Below, in pieces: positions 26,890 to 35,187 of a stretch of DNA of 64,000 nt. A model generated the notes under the pieces. That model did no database searches. It saw only the letters and a list, made by a program, of their open reading frames with translations, and had not been told where the DNA came from. The DNA is from JAVVHH01 sp965276815. Lineage in GTDB: Bacteria; Pseudomonadota; Alphaproteobacteria; Acetobacterales; Acetobacteraceae. The stretch spans positions 186,001 to 250,000 of the forward strand of contig CBDIBE010000012.1 of NCBI GenBank assembly GCA_965276815.1. Direction: 5' to 3'. Every line of letters begins with the position of its first letter. The stretch's first letter is position 1. The position numbers were made by a program, and so were the translations under genes.

Positions 26890-27947
26890 TCGCCGCCGCG
26901 CACGCGATCGACGCGGCTTGGTGCGACCTGCGCGGCGTCTACCTCCAGGGGTGGGCGCATTGCCACGCGCACAGGGTGCTCAGGGGCAAGCTCAGCAGCG
27001 GCGGCCGGGAGGTGGCGCTCGAGTTCACGCAGCGGCCCGACGTGCTGGCGGCGTTTGTGGAGGTGCCGCCGGACCAGGCCTGCGGTTTCGCCGCCTATCT
27101 CGAATGCCCGGCCTTCCGCCCGGTCACCCTGAGCCTGTGGACCGCGCAGGGCGAGGCGGCGGTCGACATCACCTGCGGCCCGGAGAAGGGACCGCAAGCC
27201 GGGCCACAATTTCAGCGCGAGGCGCCGCTGGAGCGGTTCATCGGCGAGATGAAGGCGCAAGGCGGCACCGTGCTGGAGATCGGCGCGCGGGTCGTCGGGG
27301 TCTACTCTTCGCTGCACGCGGAGCGCTTTGCGCCGGAGTGCCGGTTCATCGGCGCCGACATCCATCCGGCGCCGGGCGTCGACCTCGTCGTCGACGCGCA
27401 CCGGCTCAGCCGAACGGTCGCACCGGGCAGCCTGTCCGGCGTGTTCTCGCTCGCGGTGATGGAGCACTTGGCCGCCCCTTGGGTGATCGCCGCCGAGATC
27501 AACCGCGTCCTGCGACAAGGTGGGCTGACCCTACACCTGCTGCCGCAGGCCTATCCTGCGCATGAGCAGCCCAACGATTTCTGGCGCATGTCGGATGACG
27601 GGCTGCGGGTCCTGTTCGGCCCCGAGACCGGCTTCGAGGTGCTCGACGCCGGGATGGCCGAGCCGGTGCAGATCATGCCGCCGCCCGGCAAGCGGTTCGG
27701 GGCGTTCCTGCAATTTCCGCTGTACCACGCCTACGCCGCCGCATTCATCCTGGCGCGGAAGGTCAACGATTTGCCGCGCGGCGCGGTGCGCTGGCCGCTG
27801 GCCAAGCTGGAGGCGCGCAGCCGCGCTTACCCCGCACATGCTTCAGCCGATCAAGAACCACCAGCGGAACAGCATCGTCTCGAGCGCGGTCTGCCGGTAC
27901 AGCCCGGGCAGGCGCAGCGCCGCAAGCCGGGCAAGCGGCCCGTCTGA
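26886..27947 (+). CDS. SAM-dependent methyltransferase-domain protein
   Basis: 353 residues. N-terminal 110 residues of unknown fold (DAAWCDLRGVYLQGWAHCHAH), then a class I methyltransferase domain: VLEIGARVVGVYSSL, GADIHPAPGVDLVVDAHRL, VFSLAVMEHLAAPWVIAAEINRVLRQGG. The canonical GxGxG is weak (EIGARVVG). The last about 35 codons, basic and Gln-rich, overlap the convergent glycosyltransferase gene by 105 bp, so the true C-terminus may be a recent read-through. Context (rhamnose and glycosyltransferase genes) suggests a role in surface polysaccharide, by inference. Confidence 0.75.
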   Translation: MIAAAHAIDAAWCDLRGVYLQGWAHCHAHRVLRGKLSSGGREVALEFTQRPDVLAAFVEVPPDQACGFAAYLECPAFRPVTLSLWTAQGEAAVDITCGPEKGPQAGPQFQREAPLERFIGEMKAQGGTVLEIGARVVGVYSSLHAERFAPECRFIGADIHPAPGVDLVVDAHRLSRTVAPGSLSGVFSLAVMEHLAAPWVIAAEINRVLRQGGLTLHLLPQAYPAHEQPNDFWRMSDDGLRVLFGPETGFEVLDAGMAEPVQIMPPPGKRFGAFLQFPLYHAYAAAFILARKVNDLPRGAVRWPLAKLEARSRAYPAHASADQEPPAEQHRLERGLPVQPGQAQRRKPGKRPV

Positions 27948-28766
27948 CAGGCCGCGGTCGACCACGGCCAGAATTCGCCGCGCCTCGCCCGACAGCAGCT
28001 CCGGCTGCGCCAGCAGCGCGGCCACATGGGCGCGCAGCACCGCCATGAACACCGCCGGACCGCGGCGCATCGCGGCGCGGGCGCGGCGGCGTTTGGAAGG
28101 CGGCGCACCCACCAGATTGCCATGGTGCTGGCGATACAGCACCGTCGGCGTCGGGTCGGCGATGACCCGGCCGCCGCTCGCCGTCACCAAAAGATAGCTC
28201 CACCAATCGTGCAGCGACGTGCTTGGCGGGTGGCTGCCGGCCACCAGCCGCGCGGCGGGCGGGTTCAGCACGACGGTGCAGCCGGTGGCGATGTTCTGCG
28301 TCAGCGCGGCCGGGAAGCAGGGTGGCCGCAGCAAGGGAGCCGATTCGCCAAGCCGGATCAGGCCTTCGTCGACGAGCACCTGGCGGCTGCAATACAGCAC
28401 CGGCGTCTTCTCCGCTCCCAGCGCGTCCAGCGCCAAAGCCAGCTTTTTGGGCAGCCACACATCGTCCTGATCGGCGAAGGCGATCGGCAAGCCGGATGGC
28501 GCGGCATGCCGCAGCAGCGCCATGAAGCTCTCGGTCGCGCCGAGATGGCCCGGTTCGCCCACCCGGGCGCAGCGCCCTGCCCCAGGGCCGGACGCGAACT
28601 CATCCATGATCGCCACTGTCGCATCGGTGGAACCGTCATCGCGCCAGTAGAGCTGCCAATCGGGCATGCTCTGCGCGGCGAGGCTCTCCAACTGGGCTGG
28701 GAGAAACGGGGCGCCATTGTACGTGGAAAGGAGGATCGCGACGCGCTTGTCTGCTGGTTCGGCCAC
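27843..28766 (-). CDS. Family 2 glycosyltransferase, rhamnosyltransferase-like
   Basis: 307 residues, GT-A fold: AILLSTYNGAPFLPAQLESLAAQ opening, YWRDDGSTDAT for nucleotide binding and AFADQDDVWLPKKLALAL carrying the DxD-type motif, the pattern of dTDP-rhamnosyltransferases. It is the last gene of the rfbBACD operon (3 bp after rfbD), so it probably uses the dTDP-rhamnose made by those enzymes. Overlaps the end of the convergent methyltransferase. Confidence 0.85.
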   Translation of the reverse strand: MAEPADKRVAILLSTYNGAPFLPAQLESLAAQSMPDWQLYWRDDGSTDATVAIMDEFASGPGAGRCARVGEPGHLGATESFMALLRHAAPSGLPIAFADQDDVWLPKKLALALDALGAEKTPVLYCSRQVLVDEGLIRLGESAPLLRPPCFPAALTQNIATGCTVVLNPPAARLVAGSHPPSTSLHDWWSYLLVTASGGRVIADPTPTVLYRQHHGNLVGAPPSKRRRARAAMRRGPAVFMAVLRAHVAALLAQPELLSGEARRILAVVDRGLSDGPLARLAALRLPGLYRQTALETMLFRWWFLIG

Positions 28767-28769
28767 AGG

Positions 28770-29660
28770 TCAGTGTTGCGCGCCGGGGCGCTCCGATAGT
28801 TCGGCTACGGTGCGGGCCACGCTGCCGCGCCACTCCGGCAAGCGCAAGCCAAACGTCCGCAACAGTTTGGCGCAATCGAGCCGGCTATCGGCCGGGCGCG
28901 GCGCGGGCGTCGGGTAGTCGGCCGTGCTGATCGCCTCCACCACGGGGCGGGGCGCGCCATGCCGCGCCGCCTCGTCGAACACCGCGTCGGCCAGTCCGTG
29001 CCACGTGGTCCAGCCGGCGCCGGCGGCGTGGAAGATGCCGGCATATTGGTCGCGCCAGCCATCCTGCAGCCGGGTCACGATGTCGAGGATGGTGCGGGCG
29101 AGATCGCGCGCCGCGGTTGGGCAACCGCGCTGATCGGCGACGACCCGCAGATGGTTGCGGGTCTGTCCAAGGTTCAGCATGGTGCGCACGAAGTTCTTGC
29201 CGGTGGCCGAATAGACCCAGGACGTCCGCAGCACGATTGCGCGCGGACAGGCCGCCAGCACCGCCTGCTCGCCGGCCAGCTTGGAGGCGCCATAGACGGT
29301 GGCCGGGCCGGCCGGGTCGGTTTCGACATAGGGCTCGCCTTTGCGGCCGTCGAACACGTAATCGGTGGAGATGTGCACGAGCGGGACGCCGGCGCGGGCG
29401 CAGAGTCCGGCGAGCCGGGCCGGTCCGTCCCGGTTGGCGCGCATCGCGCCGGCTTGGTCTGCCTCGGCCGCGTCGACCGCGGTCCAGGCCGCCGCGTTGA
29501 CCACCAGCGCGGGTGCGATGTCGCTGAAAGTCTCGCCGATACTGCCGGGACGGTCGAAATCGAACGCGGGACGCCCGGCGATCCGTATGGCGGCCCCACC
29601 CTCCTGGGCCATTGCCGTCGCAAGCTGTCCAGCGCCGCCGGTCACGAGGATCGCGCTCAT
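28770..29660 (-). CDS. rfbD: dTDP-4-dehydrorhamnose reductase
   Basis: Last step of dTDP-L-rhamnose synthesis, NADPH-dependent. 296 residues, short-chain dehydrogenase fold: VTGGAGQLATA nucleotide loop, HISTDYVFDG, catalytic YGASKLAGE and LRTSWVYSATGKNFVRTM. Follows rfbC by 27 bp. Order on this strand is rfbB-rfbA-rfbC-rfbD-glycosyltransferase. Confidence 0.95.
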   Translation of the reverse strand: MSAILVTGGAGQLATAMAQEGGAAIRIAGRPAFDFDRPGSIGETFSDIAPALVVNAAAWTAVDAAEADQAGAMRANRDGPARLAGLCARAGVPLVHISTDYVFDGRKGEPYVETDPAGPATVYGASKLAGEQAVLAACPRAIVLRTSWVYSATGKNFVRTMLNLGQTRNHLRVVADQRGCPTAARDLARTILDIVTRLQDGWRDQYAGIFHAAGAGWTTWHGLADAVFDEAARHGAPRPVVEAISTADYPTPAPRPADSRLDCAKLLRTFGLRLPEWRGSVARTVAELSERPGAQH

Positions 29661-29687
29661 GAAATCGAGGCTAGCAGAACCGGGCGG

Positions 29688-30233
29688 TTAAAACAGGGCC
29701 GGGACGTCAGCCCAAAACGGCAAGGCAAGGTCGCGGTCCGACAGATGCGGCTCCGTCACCGGCCAAGGCAGCGCCAAGCTCGGGTCGTTCCAGCGGACGC
29801 CGCGCTCGGCATCCCGCTTGTAGGGGGTGGTGACTTTGTAGAACACCTCCGTGTCCGGCACCAAGGTGCAGAAACCGTGCAGGAAGCCCGGCGGGACCCA
29901 GAGCTGGGTCCAATTTTCCGCCGATAGCTCGGCCGCGACCCATTTGCCGAAGCTCGACGAGCCGCGCCGCGCATCGACGGCCACGTCCCAGATCGCGCCC
30001 CTGACGCAGCGGACCAGCTTGCCCTGCGCGTGCGGGTCGATCTGGCAGTGCAGGCCGCGGATCACGCCGCGGTCGCGCGACAGGCTCTGGTTGTCCTGCA
30101 CGAACGAGCTGGCGACCCCGGCCTCGGCGAAACGGTCCTGGTTCCAGGTCTCGGAGAAGAAGCCGCGCGCGTCGCCGTGCCGGTCCGGCGTTAGCAGGAT
30201 CACGTCCGGGATGGCGAGCCGCTCGACCTTCAT
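29688..30233 (-). CDS. rfbC: dTDP-4-dehydrorhamnose 3,5-epimerase
   Basis: Cupin-fold epimerase, 181 residues, converting dTDP-4-keto-6-deoxyglucose to the L-rhamno form. Family blocks: DARGFFSETWNQDRF, QDNQSLSRDRGVIRGLHCQ with the catalytic His, VRCVRGAIWDVAVDARRGS and WVPPGFLHGFCTL. ATG overlaps the rfbA stop (4 bp). Confidence 0.95.
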   Translation of the reverse strand: MKVERLAIPDVILLTPDRHGDARGFFSETWNQDRFAEAGVASSFVQDNQSLSRDRGVIRGLHCQIDPHAQGKLVRCVRGAIWDVAVDARRGSSSFGKWVAAELSAENWTQLWVPPGFLHGFCTLVPDTEVFYKVTTPYKRDAERGVRWNDPSLALPWPVTEPHLSDRDLALPFWADVPALF

Positions 30234-31111
30234 GCGTGCAGCCCGTCAGCGAGTTCCAGCAACAGGCGGCCCAGCTCGGTCTTGCCGAGCCCCTTTGCCG
30301 CCGCGCGCAGCCCGGTCGCGTCGATGAAGCCCATGCGGAACGCCACTTCCTCCGGGCAGCCCACCAGCATCCCCTGCCGGGACTGAATGGTCTGCACGAA
30401 GGTTGCCGCCTGCAGCAGGCTGTCGGGCATGCCCGCATCGAGCCAGGCGCAGCCACGGCCGAGCCGGTCCACATGCAGCGTCCCTTCTTCCAGGTACATC
30501 TGGTTGAGGTCGGTGATCTCGAGCTCGCCGCGCGCCGATGGCCGGACCCGGCGCGCCAGTTCGGTGACCCGGCGGTCGTAGAAATACAGCCCGGTCACTG
30601 CCCAGTTCGACTTCGGCGCGGCCGGCTTTTCGACGATCTCGATTGCCCGGCCATTGCTGTCGAAGCGGACCACGCCGTAGCGCTCGGGGTCGCGCACCTG
30701 GTAGGCGAACACGGTCGCGCCTTCCGGCCGGGCGGCGGCGGAGCGCAGCAGGACGCCGAGATGGTCGCCGAAGATCAGGTTGTCGCCCAGGGCCAGGGCG
30801 CAGGCCTGCCCGGAAATCCAGTCCTCGCCGATGTGGAAGGCCTGCGCCAAACCCTCCGGCTTGGGCTGCTCGGCATAGGTGAAATGCACGCCTAGATGGT
30901 CGCCGTTGCCGAGCAGCCGGCGGAATTGCGGCAGGTCGGCCGGGGTGGAGATGACCATGATGTCGCGGATGCCGGCCAGCATGAGCACCGAGAGCGGATA
31001 GTAGATCATCGGCTTGTCGTAGACCGGCAGGAGCTGCTTGCTGCTGGCGATGGTGACGGGGTGAAGGCGGGTGCCGCTGCCGCCGGCGAGGATGATGCCC
31101 TTGCTGGTCAC
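30230..31111 (-). CDS. rfbA: Glucose-1-phosphate thymidylyltransferase
   Basis: Makes dTDP-glucose from dTTP and glucose-1-phosphate, first step of the rhamnose pathway. 293 residues from the GTG at 31111, which overlaps the rfbB stop as GTGA. GGSGTRL at residues 10-16, then SSKQLLPVYDKPMIYYPLSVLMLAGI and EKPAAPKSNWAVTGLYFYD, all RmlA signatures. Confidence 0.95.
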   Translation of the reverse strand: MTSKGIILAGGSGTRLHPVTIASSKQLLPVYDKPMIYYPLSVLMLAGIRDIMVISTPADLPQFRRLLGNGDHLGVHFTYAEQPKPEGLAQAFHIGEDWISGQACALALGDNLIFGDHLGVLLRSAAARPEGATVFAYQVRDPERYGVVRFDSNGRAIEIVEKPAAPKSNWAVTGLYFYDRRVTELARRVRPSARGELEITDLNQMYLEEGTLHVDRLGRGCAWLDAGMPDSLLQAATFVQTIQSRQGMLVGCPEEVAFRMGFIDATGLRAAAKGLGKTELGRLLLELADGLHA

Positions 31112-32163
31112 GCCGCGGCGCCCAGCCGCTGGCCGGCGTAGCGGCCGGCGCGGATCGCCGTCCACCAGTCGCGATTGGCCATGTACCACTCGATGGTGCG
31201 GCGCAGGCCTGGCTCGAAGCCGTGCGGCGCGGTCCAGTCGAGCGCGGCCTCGGCGCGGGCCGGGTCGATCTCGTAGCGGAAATCATGGCCGGGGCGGTCG
31301 GTGACGAAGTGGATCAGGCGCTCGCGCGGGCCGGCCGGGTCGGGCGCGAGCTCGTCCAGTACGGCGCAGATGGCGCGCACCACCTGGAGGTTGCTGCGCG
31401 GCTGGCGGGCGCCGATGGCGAGCGTGGCGCCGGGCTCGGCGTGTTCCAGTGCCTGGACCAGCGCCACCGCATGGTCGTCGACGAAGAGCCAGTCGCGCTG
31501 GTTCGAGCCGTCGCCATAGACCGGCAATGGCTTGCCCTCCAGCGCATTGAGCGTGACCAGCGGGATCAGCTTCTCCGGGAATTGCCAGGGGCCGTAGTTG
31601 TTCGTGGTGTTGGTGACGAAGGTCGGCAGCCCGTAGGTGTGCCACCAGGCGCGGACCAGATGGTCCGAGGCGGCCTTGCTGGCGGAATAGGGGCTGCGCG
31701 GGTCGTAGGGCGTCGATTCGGTGAATGGCGGGTCGCCGGCGGACAGCGCGCCGAACACTTCGTCGGTCGAGATATGGTGGAAGCGGAAGCGCGCCTGGGC
31801 GGCGCGGTCGAGTTGCGACCAATAGGCGCGGGCGGCGTCCAGCAGCACGAAGGTGCCGGTGACGTTGGTCTGGATGAAGGCCGCCGGGCCATCGATCGAG
31901 CGGTCCACGTGGCTTTCCGCGGCCAGGTGCATCACCGCATCCGGCCGATGCGTCGCGAAGATCTGCGCCATTGCGGGCGCGTCGGTCACGTCGGCTTGGA
32001 TCAGCAGGTGCCGGTCGTGGCCGCGCGCCGCTTCGAGCGCCGCTTCGGAGGCGGCGTAGGTCATCTTGTCGACGTTCACCACGGTGTGCTCCGTGGCGCG
32101 GATCAGGTGCCGGATCACCGCCGAACCGATGAACCCGCAGCCGCCGGTAACAAGAATGCGCAT
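31108..32163 (-). CDS. rfbB: dTDP-glucose 4,6-dehydratase
   Basis: NAD-dependent dehydratase, 351 residues. VTGGCGFIGSA loop at residues 5-15, HLAAESHVDRSIDGP, STDEVFG with the catalytic Thr-Asp-Glu, and YSASKAASDHLVRA with Tyr/Lys. ATG 32163 is preferred to GTG 32166 because GGAG lies about 5 bp upstream. First gene of the minus-strand rhamnose operon, divergent from the large glycosyltransferase gene 84 bp away, so a shared control region is likely. Confidence 0.95.
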   Translation of the reverse strand: MRILVTGGCGFIGSAVIRHLIRATEHTVVNVDKMTYAASEAALEAARGHDRHLLIQADVTDAPAMAQIFATHRPDAVMHLAAESHVDRSIDGPAAFIQTNVTGTFVLLDAARAYWSQLDRAAQARFRFHHISTDEVFGALSAGDPPFTESTPYDPRSPYSASKAASDHLVRAWWHTYGLPTFVTNTTNNYGPWQFPEKLIPLVTLNALEGKPLPVYGDGSNQRDWLFVDDHAVALVQALEHAEPGATLAIGARQPRSNLQVVRAICAVLDELAPDPAGPRERLIHFVTDRPGHDFRYEIDPARAEAALDWTAPHGFEPGLRRTIEWYMANRDWWTAIRAGRYAGQRLGAAA

Positions 32164-32247
32164 CACGCTCCCATGGTGCCGCCTGGGCGGCGTCCTATGC
32201 CAGCCCTTCCGCGCCGCGGCAACCTATGCGACGTAAAGCAGACTTTC

Positions 32248-35187
32248 ATGACCAAGCGCATCGCCCGCCCTGACCGGCGCTCGCTCGTGCCGGCCGCCGA
32301 TGTGCGGGTGACCGCGTCGGGGGTCGCCGGCCGGCTGCGGCCGGGGTTGGAGGCTGTGGGGCAGGTTATCGCCTTGGTGGATGGCGTGGCACTCGGCGCC
32401 GCCAAGGTGGGCTCGGGCGGCGGGACCAAGCTGGTGTTCGAGGTCACGCTGCCGCCGACCGTGCTTGGCGGATCGCTCGACGTGGTGGCGGCGGAGACCG
32501 GGGCGAGCCTGCTGGAGGAAGAGATCGATCTGGGGCCGCCGCGCGGGCTGCGCTGGGGCGGGTGGCAGTTGCGCGGGCGGCGGGTCAGCGGCGCGTTCGG
32601 CTTCGATGGTCCGGCGGCGCCGGACCCGACGCTTGCCATTCCAGTCGACATAAGGTCGGGCCGGGCGCTGTTCGGGTCATGCTACGCGTTTCCGGCGGCG
32701 GGTGGCGCGGGCTACCAGTTCGCGGCCGACGTGACCACGTTGCCGCCGCCGCACGAGACGGTCGAGGTGATGCCGTGGGTGGGCGGGATACCGGTCAAGG
32801 ACCGGCTGCGGATCGCTTCGGCCACGCTCGGCTTCGCCGGCTGCGCCGACCCGACCGAGGCGGCGCGCGCGCAAGGCTGGGCGGTGGACCTGGCCCGGCC
32901 GCGCCGGCGGCTGATGGTCGAGCTGCACGTCAATGGCCGGGTCGTGGCGACGGCGCGGGCGGACCGGATGCGGACCGACCTGCAGAGCCTGGGGCTGGGG
33001 GATGGGCGCTGCGGCTTTGAGATCGCGTTTCCGCCCGGGGTGCGGCTCGATCGCGACCTGCGTCTCGCGCTGGTGATCGCGGGGACTGGGCTCAACTTGG
33101 CCAACAGCCCGGTGCTGAAACCGGCTTCGCCGCCCTATCTGGGCTTCTTCGACGCGTTGGAGGGGCCATTCGCCACCGGCTGGATCGTCAATATGCACGA
33201 TCCGGCTTCGCCGGTGCGAGTCGAGGCGGTGTGCGACGGCGAGGTGATCGGCTCGGGCATGGCGAGCCTGTACCGGATCGACGTCGAGCGCGCCGGGCTG
33301 CCGACGGCGCGGTGCGGATTCCGGTTCTTGCTCGAGCGGCCGCTTCCGGAACTGCTGGGCCGCAACGTCTATCTACAATTAGCCAAGACCGGAGACAAGA
33401 TCGCCGGTTCGCCGCGGCAGATCAGCAAGAACCACAATATCTTCCGCTTTCTGACCCGCGGCACCGGCATCGCGGAGGCGACGCTGGGGCGGCTCAGCCG
33501 GATGGCCACCTGGCGGACGCGCGACAGCGGGATCTCGCTGGTGATGCCGGTGTTCGATCCGCCGCGGATATGGCTGGTCGAGGCGCTGAACAGCGTGCTG
33601 GCGCAGTGGTCGGAGAATTGGGAGCTGATCTGCATCGATGACGGCTCGCGCGAGCCGCATGTGCGCGAGGTGCTGGAGAGTTTCGCCGCGCGCGACGGGC
33701 GGATCCGGGTCATGCGCGCGGAGACGAACGTGGGGATCGCGCGGGCGGTCAATTTTGGGCTGCGTGCGGCCCGGTTCGATTATGTTTCCTTTGTCGACCA
33801 TGACGACGTGATCGAGCCAGATGCGGTCTACAAGCTGGCCGAGGCGGCGCAGGCGACCGGCGCCGACCTGGTCTACTCCGACGAGGTGCTGACGGGCAGC
33901 AACGTGGATAGCGTGATCGAAGTGCGGGCCCGCCCGGCGTTCAGCCATGATTATTACCTGTCGCATCCGTATTTCGTGCACATGGTCTGCGTCCGGGCGT
34001 CGCTGGCGCATGCGGTTGCCGGCTGGGACGAGAGCTTGCCGATCTCGGCCGACACGGATTTCGTGCTGCGGGTGCTGGAGCGGGCGAAGGTGGTGACGCA
34101 TGTGCCGTCGGTGCTGTATCGGTGGCGGACGCATGAGGGGAGCGCGGGTCATGCGCGGCGCGCGCAGGTGAACGACGCGACCAAGGCGGCACTGAGCCGG
34201 CATTTGGCGCGGCTTGGACTGCCCGGGCGGGTCAGCGACGGGATGAACTACAACGAGTATCGGATCGATTGGCCCGATCCGAAGGGCGAGGTGTTGATCG
34301 TCATCCCGACCAAGGACCGGGCGGACCTGCTGGCCGACTGCATCTCCAGCATCGAGCGGACCGCGCCAGGGGAGAATTACCGGATCGTCGTGATCGACCA
34401 TGACTCGGCCGAGCCGCGGACGCACCGGTATCTTGAGCGCATTGCCCGGCGGCATACGGTGATGAGCTATTCCGGGCGCTTCAACTTCGCGCGGATGAAC
34501 AATTTGGCGATGCGGCAGCATGGCGGGGATGCGGGGTTCCTGCTGTTCCTCAACAACGATGTCGAGGCGCGCGAGGCGGGTTGGATGGCGCGGCTGCGCA
34601 GCTTGGCGGCGCGGCCGGATGTGGGGGCGGCCGGGCCGCTGCTGCTGTATGGGGATGAGCGGGTGCAGCATGCGGGCGTGGTGGTCGGGTTCAGCAATGC
34701 GGCCGACCATGCGATGAAGTTCATGAACGCCTATCAAGATCGGGGCGGGCGGCATCCGGGGTACAACTGCAACCTGACCAGCGTGCGGGATTACTCGGCG
34801 GTGACGGCGGCCTGCATGATGATGCGGCGGCAGGTGTTTGCCGATGCGGGCGGGTTCGACGAGAGTTTCGCGATCGGCTTCAACGACACCGATCTGTGCC
34901 TGCGGCTGCGCCTGGCCGGCTACAAGGTGCTGTATGACGGCTATACCGTGCTGTATCATCATGAGTCGGCGACGCGGACGGAGACGGACGAGGTCCTGCA
35001 TCCGGAGGACGATGCGCGGCTGCGGGCGCATTGGCCGACATTCTTCACGGCGGGCGACCCTTTCTATAGCCCGCTGCTGGCGCCGCGCGGGACCGACCAT
35101 ACGCTGCGCACCGACGAGGGCTGCAAAGGGCGGATGCAGCCGCGCGCGGTCGTTGTGCGGTTCGGGACCGCGCCTGTCCGCACATGA
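32248..35187 (+). CDS. Large tandem family 2 glycosyltransferase
   Basis: 979 residues. Residues 1 to about 425 are a non-catalytic region of repeated beta-rich segments (GxxxxGxV...DGxxxG patterns near 50, 270 and 310). A first GT2 domain starts near 426 (GISLVMPVFDPP, ICIDDGS, FVDHDD), a second near 681 (VLIVIPTKDRADLL, LLFLNNDVE, GGFDESFAIGFNDTDLCLR). Two GT-A modules in one chain suggest an O-antigen or capsule polymerase adding two residues in turn. ATG 32248 is the first plausible start; its ribosome-binding site is weak. Its stop overlaps the next gene (ATGA). Confidence 0.85.
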   Translation: MTKRIARPDRRSLVPAADVRVTASGVAGRLRPGLEAVGQVIALVDGVALGAAKVGSGGGTKLVFEVTLPPTVLGGSLDVVAAETGASLLEEEIDLGPPRGLRWGGWQLRGRRVSGAFGFDGPAAPDPTLAIPVDIRSGRALFGSCYAFPAAGGAGYQFAADVTTLPPPHETVEVMPWVGGIPVKDRLRIASATLGFAGCADPTEAARAQGWAVDLARPRRRLMVELHVNGRVVATARADRMRTDLQSLGLGDGRCGFEIAFPPGVRLDRDLRLALVIAGTGLNLANSPVLKPASPPYLGFFDALEGPFATGWIVNMHDPASPVRVEAVCDGEVIGSGMASLYRIDVERAGLPTARCGFRFLLERPLPELLGRNVYLQLAKTGDKIAGSPRQISKNHNIFRFLTRGTGIAEATLGRLSRMATWRTRDSGISLVMPVFDPPRIWLVEALNSVLAQWSENWELICIDDGSREPHVREVLESFAARDGRIRVMRAETNVGIARAVNFGLRAARFDYVSFVDHDDVIEPDAVYKLAEAAQATGADLVYSDEVLTGSNVDSVIEVRARPAFSHDYYLSHPYFVHMVCVRASLAHAVAGWDESLPISADTDFVLRVLERAKVVTHVPSVLYRWRTHEGSAGHARRAQVNDATKAALSRHLARLGLPGRVSDGMNYNEYRIDWPDPKGEVLIVIPTKDRADLLADCISSIERTAPGENYRIVVIDHDSAEPRTHRYLERIARRHTVMSYSGRFNFARMNNLAMRQHGGDAGFLLFLNNDVEAREAGWMARLRSLAARPDVGAAGPLLLYGDERVQHAGVVVGFSNAADHAMKFMNAYQDRGGRHPGYNCNLTSVRDYSAVTAACMMMRRQVFADAGGFDESFAIGFNDTDLCLRLRLAGYKVLYDGYTVLYHHESATRTETDEVLHPEDDARLRAHWPTFFTAGDPFYSPLLAPRGTDHTLRTDEGCKGRMQPRAVVVRFGTAPVRT

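Noticed and set aside
33379..35100. Long antisense frame over the large glycosyltransferase
   Set aside because: No motifs, composition typical of the complement of a GC-rich gene; the plus strand has clear GT2 motifs.
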